Of a stretch of DNA of 64,000 bases, positions 46,064 through 55,860 are shown one piece after another. The notes beneath the pieces are model-generated. The model saw only the letters and a list, made by a program, of their open reading frames with translations, made no database searches and had not been told where the DNA came from. The stretch is from positions 552,839 to 616,838 of the forward strand of contig QEOQ01000573.1 in NCBI GenBank assembly GCA_010279815.1, in the 5' to 3' direction. Source of the stretch: Brachionus plicatilis. Taxonomy: Eukaryota > Rotifera > Eurotatoria > Ploima > Brachionidae. A program made the translations under genes and the position numbers. Positions within the stretch are counted from its first letter, which is position 1, and every line of letters starts with the position of its first letter.

Positions 46064-47002
46064 TATTTAAACTAAAGAAAAACATTTCTATTATAAAGTA
46101 AAACTTATCTTTAATAAAGTATTCTATTTTTTTTAAAGAAAAAAAACTTTCAAATAAAGTGAAACTATTTTTTCATAAAGAAAATTCTGCTCTCATAAAG
46201 AAAAGTATTTTATTCTAATGTAAAATAATTGTAATATATAGCCAAAAAAATCTAAAATAAAGTAATTTCATACAATTCTAAAGTTTCACTAAAAAGGTCA
46301 ATGGCTTGATAGTCAATGGAATAACTGGCCTTTATTCTCTAGTCCGCCTGGCTTCTCAACCACCAACAACAACACTGAGGGATTTAATAAAGTTATCAAA
46401 CAGATTTATACTAATTATGAACGCGGCGCTATTTTCGAAGGTTGTAATATGGTTGTAAAAATGGCAACAGACCTTAGTATAGCTCAAAAAAATTTTGATC
46501 TGACTATAAAAAGAGATAATGTACTGATCACCGAGTCAGATAACGTTACATTGTTGGATTTTAATATAATAGACAATAATTCGGCTTATCGTGTATATGA
46601 TAACACAAACAAGTATTTTATTTCATTAAGGCCAAAGTATTGCAGTTGTGTTTATTATCTTGAGCATGGGATTTGTAAGCATTTTGTCGACTGACTTATA
46701 CTCCATTGGAAGATGATGTTAGAGAATTTGTATGTGTACGAAAGCGTGGAAGACCACCGAAATCCAACAATGGAGCATTATCAAAAAAATAATTTATTGA
46801 CTATTTAAATTAGATAAATTTTACTTTAGATAGGATTTATTTTACTTTAGAAAAGAATAATTTACTTTAATGAAAAACAGTTTCCTTTATTTAAGATTAA
46901 TTTTACTTTAACTTAATTATATTTGTCTTTATTTAAAAAATAAACTATTTAATTTCGTAATTTTTTACTTTAAATAAGAAATGTTTTTCTTTAGTTTAAA
47001 TA
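46064..47002 (+). mobile_element. Decayed MULE with AAAGTAAAA subterminal repeats
   Basis: The left terminus TATTTAAACTAAAGAAAAAC continues to ATTTCT; the same sequence is found inverted at the right end (46977-47002), followed by a shared AAAGTAAAA. Additional AAAGTAAAA/TTTTACTTT words line both subterminal regions, pointing inwards. Between them is the C-terminal part of a MULE transposase. I found no convincing 9-bp duplication, in keeping with age. Confidence 0.85.
46294..46796 (+). pseudogene. MULE transposase C-terminal remnant with SWIM zinc finger and AT hook
   Basis: Open from about 46294 to 46694: WLDSQWNNWPLF, then STTNNNTEGFNK, the TNNxxE segment that carries the third acidic residue of MULE transposases (compare TNNNVESW in the intact element). 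Further on CSCVYYLEHGICKH is a SWIM zinc finger (CxC...CxH), standard in this family. A frameshift near 46694 moves the end into another frame, which reads CVRKRGRPPKS, an AT hook, then stops at 46793. The DD part and N-terminus are deleted. Confidence 0.82.
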
Positions 47003-47950
47003 GTAAGCCATTAATTATGTTCAATTAAAGCTTTCTAAAATACCTATTCCCTCGTTCGATTATGCTGGACCATAAGCGAAGCTACCAGCTTTTGAACCTT
47101 GCACCAATTAACATTTCACTCATGCTAGAACATTTTTTGTTTTAATAGCGTTGGCAATCGATTATCAATAATCGATTCAATAATCGACTAACTTTAAATC
47201 GATTAATATTTTTTAGTCGATTATTAAATCGAATAATTTTTTCTAGATGACTATAAAATTTCTAATTTATCTCGAAATGATAAGTTAGGAATTAGCAAAA
47301 AAAATTTTTAAGTAAAAAAAGTTTTTAAATTGATTTGAAATTTAAGATTTAAAAGCAAAAATTAGTAAAATTATTTTATTTAAATAGGAATTTGAAGCTT
47401 TAGAAAAATATTATATAAAGATGTTGTCCAATTCTTTGTTTAGTTTTTTTACTTGATTAACCTTTTTTAAAAGTCGATTTAATAATCGACAAAAAAAAAA
47501 TTGTCGATTTAATTGTCGACTATATTAAACGTAAATTATCGAACAAATTTTCCAATTTTAAAACCAAAGAAACAAAATCGAATAAATTTATTAAAATTTA
47601 TTGGACCTTTATTTTTTAAAAAATTCAAGAAAATCTGTAAAAAATTCACTTTAAATTTGTTCCCAAAATTTCGAAAGAAGTTTCAGATCTAATTGTTTGA
47701 TATTGACCAAATTGTCAAAATGACTTGATCGACTCTGAACAATCCTCTAATTAAATATTTCATATTCTTTGATATGATATCTTTATTCAATATTGTTTGG
47801 TTGTTCATTTTCATGTGCTAAAAAGTTATAAAAAAGCCTTAAGATTATTAATTATTAATTTTTTCTTTAAATAAATATCATTTTATGATCATATAAATAA
47901 ATATATTTATAAAAATCGCTGAAAATTTTCCATTAAAAATATAAGAAAAG
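47003..47950. other. Region downstream of the HExxH gene
   Basis: Apart from the AATCGATT-rich tract this is A/T sequence without a gene. The 3' UTR of the HExxH gene should lie at the right end. Confidence 0.4.
47155..47535. repeat. AATCGATT-rich palindromic repeat element
   Basis: Many AATCGATT, AATCGAATAATT and GTCGATTATTAAATCG-type words cluster at both ends (47155-47250 and 47465-47530) around an A/T-rich middle. The form matches the subterminal regions of the hAT-like element at 11832 but uses a different palindrome. I could not identify exact ends or a duplication. Confidence 0.5.
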
Positions 47951-50927
47951 TCAAGTTCCACATTTTGTAACATTACAGGTTTCGATGTCAGCACAGTCAC
48001 TTGGCAATTCAAAAGTTTGGTCATTTTCATCATTTTGATCGCACTGTTTGATAGCTCTGAAATTTAGTCCTTCTGGTTTTTTTTCGAATACCGGACTAAA
48101 ATACAATTTAAGTGGCAAAGTTTTGTGATAAATTCTCTTTATAAAATCATTGTAGGACAAAAATTTCAGTTCGCGAAATTCACTCAAATCCTCTACCGCT
48201 ATGCCTAAAATGAAAGGGAAAAATTACAAGATATGAGACAAAAAAATATTCTAAAATTCAAACATTTGGTTTGATTTTTAGTGTTTGAATTAAAAAATGT
48301 ATCCACTGCTGAAATAACATTGAAAAAGTGCGATGTTTCAAATAAAAAAATAATTTTTAGTTAAAAAAGTTTTTTTTTATAAATTTTGACTTTGGTTTTG
48401 TGATATGATTACCCTTAAGATAATAATTTTAGTTTAAAAAACTATCCACACTCTGTTTTTCATTTTTTATAAATTGAGTTTTTGTTAAAATCCATCAAAT
48501 GAACGTAAATTATCACTAAAATCACAATTTTTAAAGACTTTAAAATTAGACACAAAAAAAACTAAACATTTGATTTTTATTTTATTTTTTTCTTGCTTTT
48601 TTTTTACATCGCCAGAATTGGCGTTAATATGAATAAATAATAATAATAATAATAATAAAGACTTTAACCTAGTCTAGTCGGTTAGGTGAACTTTGGTTCA
48701 TCTATTACTGGAACAATTCTTGTTCTCAGGTTTCAAGGTGATGGAGTTCAGCAGGTCCAGCAAAAACCACTTCGTAGAGTCTGAGCTACTAATGGGGGAT
48801 TTTGACTCAAGGAGTGCACTAGACTTCGTAGACACTGAGAAGGATCTGGGAGTAACTTTCTCAAGTAATCTGAAGTTCACTTACCACATTCGATCACAAG
48901 CCAACAGAGCAACGAGTATCCTCGGTCAGCTAAAACGGACTTTCAGACACTGGACCATCGACACATGCAGGACCCTCTACTGTGCTTTCGTGAGACCCCA
49001 TCTGGAATACGCTTCCATCGTCTGGTCCCCTCCTAGCAAGAATGACACAAAGCTACCGGAGACCGTACAAAGAAGAGCTACCAAACTAGTCCCGAGAATT
49101 AAAAATTAGACTCAGGAGGATCGCCTTGCCATCCTAAACTTGACATCCCTTCACGATCGCCGTGCAAGAGGTTTATAATTTTATTTTATTTCTTTTTAAT
49201 TTCTCTATTATATACCCCTCTCAGTTTCTTCTAATTTTTTGACCTTTTATTTGTATATTATGGGTCTACCTTTTTCAACCCAAAAAAATAACCATTCAAA
49301 ACAATTTCAAAACGCTCAGCACAAAATGATTTCTTCTCAGCACAAAAATTAAAATTTGAAAAAAATACTTTTAGAACAAAAATTAAAAATAAAATAAATG
49401 CATTCAACACAAAAATGGCTTGTTGGAAAAATTTATTCAAGAACTTTTATAAAGTTGAGAGTTCTTTTCTTTAAGCTTCGGAATTTACTTTATTTACCTA
49501 ACTTCCACTTAAAAATATTATTAAATAAAATTTAAAATTAATCGAATTGTGTTGAACGTTTTTTTCATTGTGCTAATCAGTAATTGATTGTGCTGAAATA
49601 ATATTCCCGTATATTATTTTGTATATCAAAGTTATCAATTATGTCTTTTAGACTACATAATCTTATCAGTTTCTCTTATTTCTGTAATTTTCTTTTTATT
49701 GCGTAATATGCGTAATAGGCAAGCTTGCTTGCCGTAGCTATTTTTTTATTTGAAACATCGCACTTTTCCAGTGTTATTTCAACAGTGGATACATTTTATA
49801 ATGAGATAAACTGTTCTCCACAAACTAAAAACTTTTTAACACAAATCACTAAAAACACAAATTTTTTGCGTTAACTTAATTTTTTTTATTTCCACTAAAT
49901 AGCACAATTTTTGTTTTAAAATAACTGGAAAACCGACACCCTAAAACCTTTATTTTGGTTAGAAGTTTTCAGAGTTAAATTCATTTTGAAAAAATTTTAA
50001 AAAAATTCAAATAAAAAAATAAATTTCTTAAAAAAAATTGTAAATTCTTAAAACTAAATGACGCTTTTAAATTCGAAAATTCAAATTTAAGGTACGCATA
50101 AAAACCAAAGGGAAATTTTTTGAATATACATTTTAGACTTTTTTTTTTGGGAAAAAAAATTATATTTTGTAAATTTAATGAGACATTACAAAAGAAAATC
50201 AATTTTAGTCCGTCCTTTCAACTATTTTTGAAAAAAATTCGTAAAAAATGTTAAATGACTGCATTTAAACTGAATTTTCGTTTTTTAACCCTGCCGTATA
50301 AAACTCGAGTTTACGGAAATTTAACATTATTTTAAAAAAAAATTTATTTTCAGCCCAAGTCATAAAATTGTAGGATTACTATCAGCCTAAATAAAAATAA
50401 CATAGAAGACAAACCTAGATATCGTGACTTTTCATTCCATTTAGAATTTGGCGATATAACTGCTCGAATATAACCATTGAAAATCAATACTTCCAATGCA
50501 TTACCAGGTTCTTTATTATAAGGCGAGTTGAAATTGCCATTCCATCTGAACAGAAGATGAGCAAATTCATGAATTATCAAAAGACCCATGAAAACAATGA
50601 TTATCTCTGCTTCTTTTTGATATTCCAAATCATTTAAATTTCTAATTTCTTTCAATCTTTTCTCAAATATTCGATTGATATTTATTTTATTTTCAATATT
50701 AGGATCAGTCCATGCTAAATGATCGTTTTCATCTGAATTTTCTTTTTTTTGCTCCTCAAAAACAATTTTAACTTGAGACATTTTGTCATTTAAAAATTCT
50801 TCTTTTAGTTTGATCTTATTTTGATAAAAGATTCTTGTGTGTTCAGATTTCAAAAATGCATTTGCAATACGAATGGATAATTTCAGGTAACAGTCGCTGG
50901 TTGCAAATTTAGAAAAGCTGAGTTGAG
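47951..50927 (-). CDS. Uncharacterised HExxH protein, putative zinc peptidase
   Basis: Two exons on the minus strand: about 50927-50415 and 48204-47951, joined in phase 1 (YLG then IAVEDLSEF), with a 2.2 kb intron. The first part is charged and Lys/Glu-rich. A hydrophobic run leads into IIHEFAHLLFRWNGN at 50580-50540, a zincin-type HExxH (50557-50571), and 18 residues later comes KEPGNALE, whose Glu could be the third zinc ligand of a gluzincin. The C-terminal exon contains Cys residues (CDQND, CADIETCNVTKC) and a stop at 47951. The upstream boundary is uncertain: a CAG acceptor before 50927 suggests earlier exons that I could not find. I recognise no named family; peptidase activity is inference from the motif. 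Confidence 0.6.
48545..48656 (+). mobile_element. Very short LINE 3' tail with 11-bp target duplication
   Basis: The insertion ends CATCGCCAGAATTGGCGTTA and (AAT)n, the hairpin-plus-microsatellite LINE end. AAAGACTTTAA occurs just before (ending 48544) and just after (from 48657), and the uninterrupted sequence is seen in copy B (52785-52800, minus). This is a roughly 112 bp, heavily 5'-truncated retrotransposition event. Confidence 0.78.
48735..49180 (+). mobile_element. CR1/L2-like LINE ORF2 fragment, G+C-rich
   Basis: Open to 49109 (LGVTFSSNLKFTYHIRSQAN, TLYCAFVRPHLEYASIVWSP, VQRRATKLVPRI), then one stop and DRLAILNLTSLHDRRARGL. This is the thumb and connection region of a CR1/L2-type reverse transcriptase; fingers, palm and the last C-terminal residues are missing. 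Its composition is much richer in G+C than the host. It interrupts the repeat family just after TTCTCAGGTTTCA. Confidence 0.82.
50256..50322. mobile_element. Solo arm of the TA-flanked foldback family
   Basis: TGCATTTAAACTGAATTTTC, GTTTTTTAACCC and CGAGTTTACGG match the right arm of the element at 13084-13363 in order. No left arm is seen. Confidence 0.6.
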
Positions 50928-50929
50928 GA

Positions 50930-51827
50930 AAAATTTTTTTCTTTAAAATAATTTTTTTTTTTAGATATATAATTTTAAACAAGAAGCTAAAAATAAAATG
51001 AATACTTAAAAATTAAAATTCATTGTGATTAAAAACTGAACCTATCTAATCAATTGTACATTAAATCCTTTTTTTGATAAATTTAATTAAAGATAAAAAA
51101 AGCAGGATTCAATTTTTTGACTAAAATGAATCATTTTTTTTATCATTAGTTTAAAACAAAAAACTTTTTATATAAAATAATGTCATTAATTTCTTTTTAA
51201 AATCAAAAGTAAAAAACAATTTTTTTGAAGTATATTTTTTACATTTTGCCACATGAAAAATATTGAAATATTTTTATAAATTATTTTCATTTTACTGTAA
51301 TTTTTAAAAAGAAAAAGTTGCAAATTTTTTCATGAATTTCACAGCATTTTTAAAATTACGTATTCCATTGTTCGATTAACTTATTTACCATGCTCTATTG
51401 AGTCAACATAAAAATCAAATTTTTTGGTTTAATGCGACATCAAAGCTATATATTTTTGTGAAAAATAAAAATTATTTTATAACATTTTATATTTGATCCA
51501 GTGTAAATTGAATTAAAAAAAAAATTAGAAAAAGAATTACTTTTTTTCTAATTTTTGGAAAAAATCTTTAGCTTGGATGCCGCTTTAAACTTGAAAAAAA
51601 TTATTTTAATAAAGACTCATGGCTAAAAACAAAAGTTAAGATCAAGCAATGTAAGTTAAGAATTCATTCACCAGAGTTGTGTTTCTTCTTTTGAGACTGC
51701 AAAATGAACAACGGAATACGGTAATGAAATAAAAAAATTTTTTCTAAAAACTTTTAAATCAATTAAAATCACATCATTAGAAAAATAATTTTCATATCAT
51801 ATGGTTTAATTTTTTGTGTGTGAATAA
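50930..51827. other. AT-rich, upstream of the HExxH exon
   Basis: Earlier exons of the HExxH gene might lie here, but none can be supported. Otherwise A/T sequence. Confidence 0.4.
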
Positions 51828-51917
51828 AAAAATGTATCAAATGTTGAAATAACATTGAAAAAGTGCGATTTTTTAGATAAAAAAATAATTTTAAATTAAT
51901 ATTGCAGGCAATTTCAT

Positions 51918-51926
51918 ATTTGAAGA
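51918..51926. repeat. 9-bp target-site duplication, left
   Basis: ATTTGAAGA, repeated exactly at 52279-52287. Confidence 0.9.
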
Positions 51927-52278
51927 GCCATTGTGAAATTTCATACAAAACTTCCAATACAAAATTAAAAAATCTTATAACTTTTGTTCTAAAAGTCAAA
52001 AAATTGTTCTGTAAATGAAACAAAGTGAAACAACTGTTGTTTCACCTTCTGCAGAAGTCTGCAAAATCTGTGCAAATAAATTCCGCTTTATTTTTAATAC
52101 TTTTAAATAGAGTGCAATCTTGCAGAATTTGCACAGATTTTGCAGACTTCTGCAGAAGGTGAAACAACAGTTGTTTCACTTTGTTTCATTTACAGAACAA
52201 TTTTTTGACTTTTAGAACAAAAGTTATAAAATTTTTTAATTTTTGTATTGGAAGTTTTGTATAAAATTTCCCGATGCC
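51927..52278. mobile_element. Foldback MITE, long form, with perfect 9-bp duplication
   Basis: Two arms of about 150 bp are nearly perfect inverted copies: GAAATTTCATACAAAACTTC..., TTTGTTCTAAAAGTCAAAAA, GTGAAACAACTGTTGTTTCA and TTCTGCAGAAGTCTGCAAAA. They surround a loop of about 60 bp (52075-52125). ATTTGAAGA flanks both sides. High arm identity and a perfect duplication make it the youngest-looking member of the family. Its transcript would form a long hairpin. Confidence 0.92.
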
Positions 52279-52287
52279 ATTTGAAGA
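52279..52287. repeat. 9-bp target-site duplication, right
   Basis: ATTTGAAGA, identical to 51918-51926. Confidence 0.9.
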
Positions 52288-53085
52288 CACAATGAGTTTT
52301 ATTTTTATTTAGAAATTTGAAAAAAAAATATTGAAAATTCTTTAATTCTTTAACTTTTAAATAATTTATTTATTTGTTTATCTGTACCTTTACCAACCTT
52401 CAGAATAAAAATATATAAAACAAAAAATTTTAAAAATAAAGTTAAATAAGATAAAATAATAAAAAGAAAAAAGAAAAAAAAACAATTCATTTATATTTAA
52501 ATTAACATTCATTCAGACCAAAATAGAATTAAGTGATCAAATTGCTAATTAGGTGAACAATTTTTAGATTATGTGAACAAATTGAATAAGGTTTTTTAAT
52601 ATAATGCCTAACCCTCGAAACTTATATAATGACAAACAATTGAAGATAATAATTTTTTATTTTTTTGTTTTTTTCTCAATTTGAAGGAACAATTTTTAAA
52701 TTAGATGAACTTATAGTTCATGAAACCTGAGAACAAAAATTGTTCCAGTAATAGATGAACCAAAGTTCACCTAACCGACTAGACTCGACTAAAGTCTTTA
52801 TAAATTGTGATTTTAGTGATAATTGACGTTCATTTGATGGATTTTAACAAAAACTCAATTTATAAAAAATGAAAAACAAAGCGTAGATAGTTTTTTAAAC
52901 TAAAATTATTATCTTAAGGGTAATCATATCACAAAACCAAAGTCAAAATTTATAAAAAAAACAAAGTTTTTCATGCTGGCAATATTAATTTAAAACTATT
53001 TTTTAATTTTAAACTGAAAAAAATATTTGAAACATCGCACTTTTTCAATGTTATTTCAACATTAGATATATTTTGTAATTCAAAC

Positions 53086-53683
53086 AAAAAAGGCAAATTG
53101 AAGATCATGATCAAATGTATATTTCAAATCAAAATTTTTAGTTTTTGATTCAAATAAAATGGTATTTTTTATCAATTTTTTAATAATTAATGACTATACT
53201 TTATTAAACATTATTTGTTTAATCTATAATTAAATAGAAAATTATATGAATTTTTATCTGAAGTCAATAAAATTCTTAATCAATATTTTGAAATTTTGCA
53301 ATACAAAATTTAACTTTGTTTCGCCGTAATATATTTTAATTAATATTAAAATATCATTTAAAGTCATAATTTGGATACCTTAATGTCGATTTTAAATTTG
53401 TCTTTAAAATTTTCAAATAAAGATTTTAGAAGAATCAATTAAAAGTCAATTAGAAAAAAAGGATTGTTTTTTTTTAAATTAAAATAATAAACATCTTATG
53501 TTTAATTTAAAAAAAACTCTAAACAAATCTTATTTCATCATTTTTATTAAGATTTGAATCAATTAAATTTTGATCATTTGATTATGATCATGAACTTCAA
53601 GTTGCCCACAAAAAATTAAACCATATTTAAATAGAACTATCTAAAATAATGTAAGTTTTAAAACTATTTTAAAACAACTTTAC
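53086..53683. other. Region downstream of the SMYD-like exons
   Basis: The C-terminal SET and post-SET exons of a SMYD protein would be expected here on the minus strand; I find none. A/T-rich only. Confidence 0.4.
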
Positions 53684-54901
53684 TTTGTAAATAATTTTGA
53701 GGCCATCAAAATAAATTTCAGTATTTGATTTATCTGAATCATCAAATGAATATTCCAGATAAATTCCGAATCCAATTGTTTTACCATCACTTTTGATTTC
53801 AATTTTATTCGCCATCATTTTATCAAAATACGGAACAATTTCTTGTTTGTCAAAAAATGCCATAAAATCATCTCCCATTAACACAGAAACCTGATTCATG
53901 TATTTATTTGCCATTGATTTGTAATCATTTTGATCACAACCTTTTTTTTAAACTTAATTTTTTTATTCTTTTGTCAAAATAAAATATTTTACTGTTAATC
54001 AGTTCCAAATATTTTTCAGAATCATTCATCTTTACATAAAAAATTAAAAATAAATAATTTTATAATTTAAAATGAACATTACTATCTTAACTAATAAACT
54101 TTTAATATTATATTAAAAATTTTTGATTTTATCAAAAGAATATAAATAAAAAGAAGAGTAGAAATAAAAATTAAATTAAGTTTGAACTAATATTTTGAAA
54201 ATCATAAGCGTAGATTAATTGGCTGGTAAGTCTGCAGTTCGATTAAAAACAAAATTTTTAATTTTTAAAATTTGTAAAATTAATTGAAAAATTTAATCAT
54301 CTTTGTAAATTAGTAAGCTAAATTTATTTTATTATACAACCCTATATGTTGCATTATAGAAAATAAAATTGAATATTTTTTAATTAGATTTTAACTAATT
54401 TATCTAAAATTAAAAATGTATTCATTATTTATTTCTGGCGAGTCGGAAAAGATGAATGCAAATGATTTGAGAAAAATATAAAAAATAACTCAATATTCTG
54501 TCTCTTAATTAAAAAAAAGGAAACATTTATCAGAGCATACTTTTATGGATTTAATCAAGATCCTTAAAAACAGTCCAAATATTTCATCTTCAAGAATTTT
54601 TTTGAATTCAGGTTTCTTCGAGAATTTACAAAAATTCTGGCACTCATATTTGTGAATGGTATCTTGTTTTTCACAATCTAGATTGCAGTAGTGCATGCAA
54701 TTACAAGCTGGACATGAGTATGGTTTTGAGAGCCTTTTAATTTTTCGAAAAACTTTTATTTCGTATTTTTTTATTAAATTTAAAAATAACTTTTTGAAGC
54801 AAAAATCACAAAATTTTCTCTTCATATCGCTTTTGAGGCAATAAACAAAAGGGTGAATCGTAGAGCTTATGAAAATTTCCTCATACATAGCAATGATAAA
54901 T
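53684..54901 (-). CDS. SMYD-like (MYND plus partial SET) protein fragment
   Basis: Three exons on the minus strand: 54901-54541, 54029-53993 and 53940-53684, in consistent frame. Exon 1 has KRKFCDFCFKK and SCPACNCMHYCNLDCEKQD, then HKYECQ: the C-x2-C...C-x2-C...C-x3-C...H-x3-C pattern of the MYND zinc finger, as in SMYD lysine methyltransferases. Exon 3 resembles the SET region preceding and including the cofactor site, with GIYLEYSFDDSDKSNTEIYFDG. In active SMYDs this is (N/D)HSCxPN; here it is DDSDKSN, so His and Cys are lost. Upstream residues before FIISS and all C-terminal exons are not found. It is therefore either a partial or degenerate, probably inactive, SMYD gene. Confidence 0.65.
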
Positions 54902-54954
54902 CTAAATAAAAGTTCATTACTTAATAAAAACATGCTTGAAAATAAGATAGTTAA

Positions 54955-55285
54955 CGATAGTTGGTTTGTTTTCTTCCTCTTTTTTTGTTAGCTAAATATA
55001 AAATAAAAATTTTTATTTTTCTCTTAAATTTCAAGCTTTAATGTTTCATTAAACTAAAAATAACTAAATCAAAATTAGTTAAATTCTTATTTAAAAATAT
55101 TCTATAAAATTAAAAAAAAAAAAGCTAATTTTATTCTATTAAACAAAAGAAAAAATTAAATATAAATATGACATAATTTTTTTTATTCCATGGTTCTTTT
55201 GCTAGATCAAACTGGTCCCATGTTGGTTTATTTTTTGATCCAGTTTTTCTTCCTCTTTTTTTTAGGTAGCTGGACATTTTTCTGA
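54955..55285 (-). pseudogene. AT-hook-containing coding scraps
   Basis: On the minus strand two short coding-like pieces each carry an AT-hook-like core: SSYLKKRGRKTGSKNKPTW at about 55240-55290, running on to DQFDLAKEPWNKKNY, and LANKKRGRKQTNYR at about 54960-55000. The basic motif is like that at the end of the MULE remnant at 46.75 kb. I take them as transposase or DNA-binding gene debris; no complete domain. Confidence 0.35.
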
Positions 55286-55444
55286 TTTTCTACTCTTATG
55301 TCAAAATCATCTTGTTCATTAAACTTTATTATTTATAAAATTTAAAAGAGCAATAAGCTATAATTCTCTATCAAATCTATTTATATCGAGTAGTCAAAAA
55401 AGAGATCATTAATAACAAAAAGGTTAATATTAAAATAAATTTTA

Positions 55445-55860
55445 AATTAAGAGTAACCAGTTTTGAACCGGTTAAAATCTAAAACCGGTCACCTAATATG
55501 TGACCAAGCCATGACCTACCTGTTATGTGACCAGCGATCATAGGACCAGTCTAACTTCTTCTAACTAGTCACAATATCCTGGTAACCAAAATTTATAACT
55601 GGTCACATGTATTAAAACAAATTTTCTGTTAAATCTGTTTTAATAAAATAAAAGAAAATAATGAAATTTCTAAAATTATACTTGAGATAACGTTATATTA
55701 CGTAATTTTACATCATTTTAATTTTACATCATTTTATGTAAGCTAACACTTTATAACATCCTACTTTTGATGTAATTTTATATTATCCTTCATTTTTTGA
55801 AGTAAAATTACGTAATTTAGCCCATTCTGTACATTTAATAAAAGTACTGTATAATATAAA
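55445..55860. repeat. GGTCAC cluster and TTACGTAA-rich repeat
   Basis: 55460-55615 has many ACCGGTCAC, TGTGACCA and GGTCACAT words, like the cluster at 415-660. 55680-55860 has TTACGTAATTTTACATCATT words, like 13370-13590. The ends are not defined. Confidence 0.4.

Larger units (their letters stand above)
48283..49800 (+). mobile_element. TIR transposon copy A, in an intron, with LINE insertions
   Basis: The left end TGTTTGAATTAAAAAATGTATC...AAAAAGTGCGATGTTTCAAA is inverted at the right end (about 49740-49797). Interior sequence (GACTTTGGTTTTGTGATATG, then TAGTCGGTTAGGTGAAC) matches copy B at 51828-53085 in opposite orientation. Inside copy A are a LINE tail (48545-48656) and a LINE ORF2 fragment (48735-49180). 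The whole lies in the 2.2 kb intron of the HExxH gene. Confidence 0.72.
51828..53085 (-). mobile_element. TIR transposon copy B with a nested foldback
   Basis: Ends AATGTATC..TGTTGAAATAACATTGAAAA (left) and the complement with CATCGCACTTTTTCAATGTT (right). The part 52690-53060 is a reversed, closely matching copy of 48300-48740 of copy A. The foldback 51927-52278 is inserted near its left end with a perfect 9-bp duplication, so the foldback is younger than copy B. Confidence 0.72.

Noticed and set aside
51769..52023. 84-codon minus-strand frame
   Set aside because: It runs through the terminal repeat of transposon copy B into the arm of the foldback MITE, so it is not a gene.
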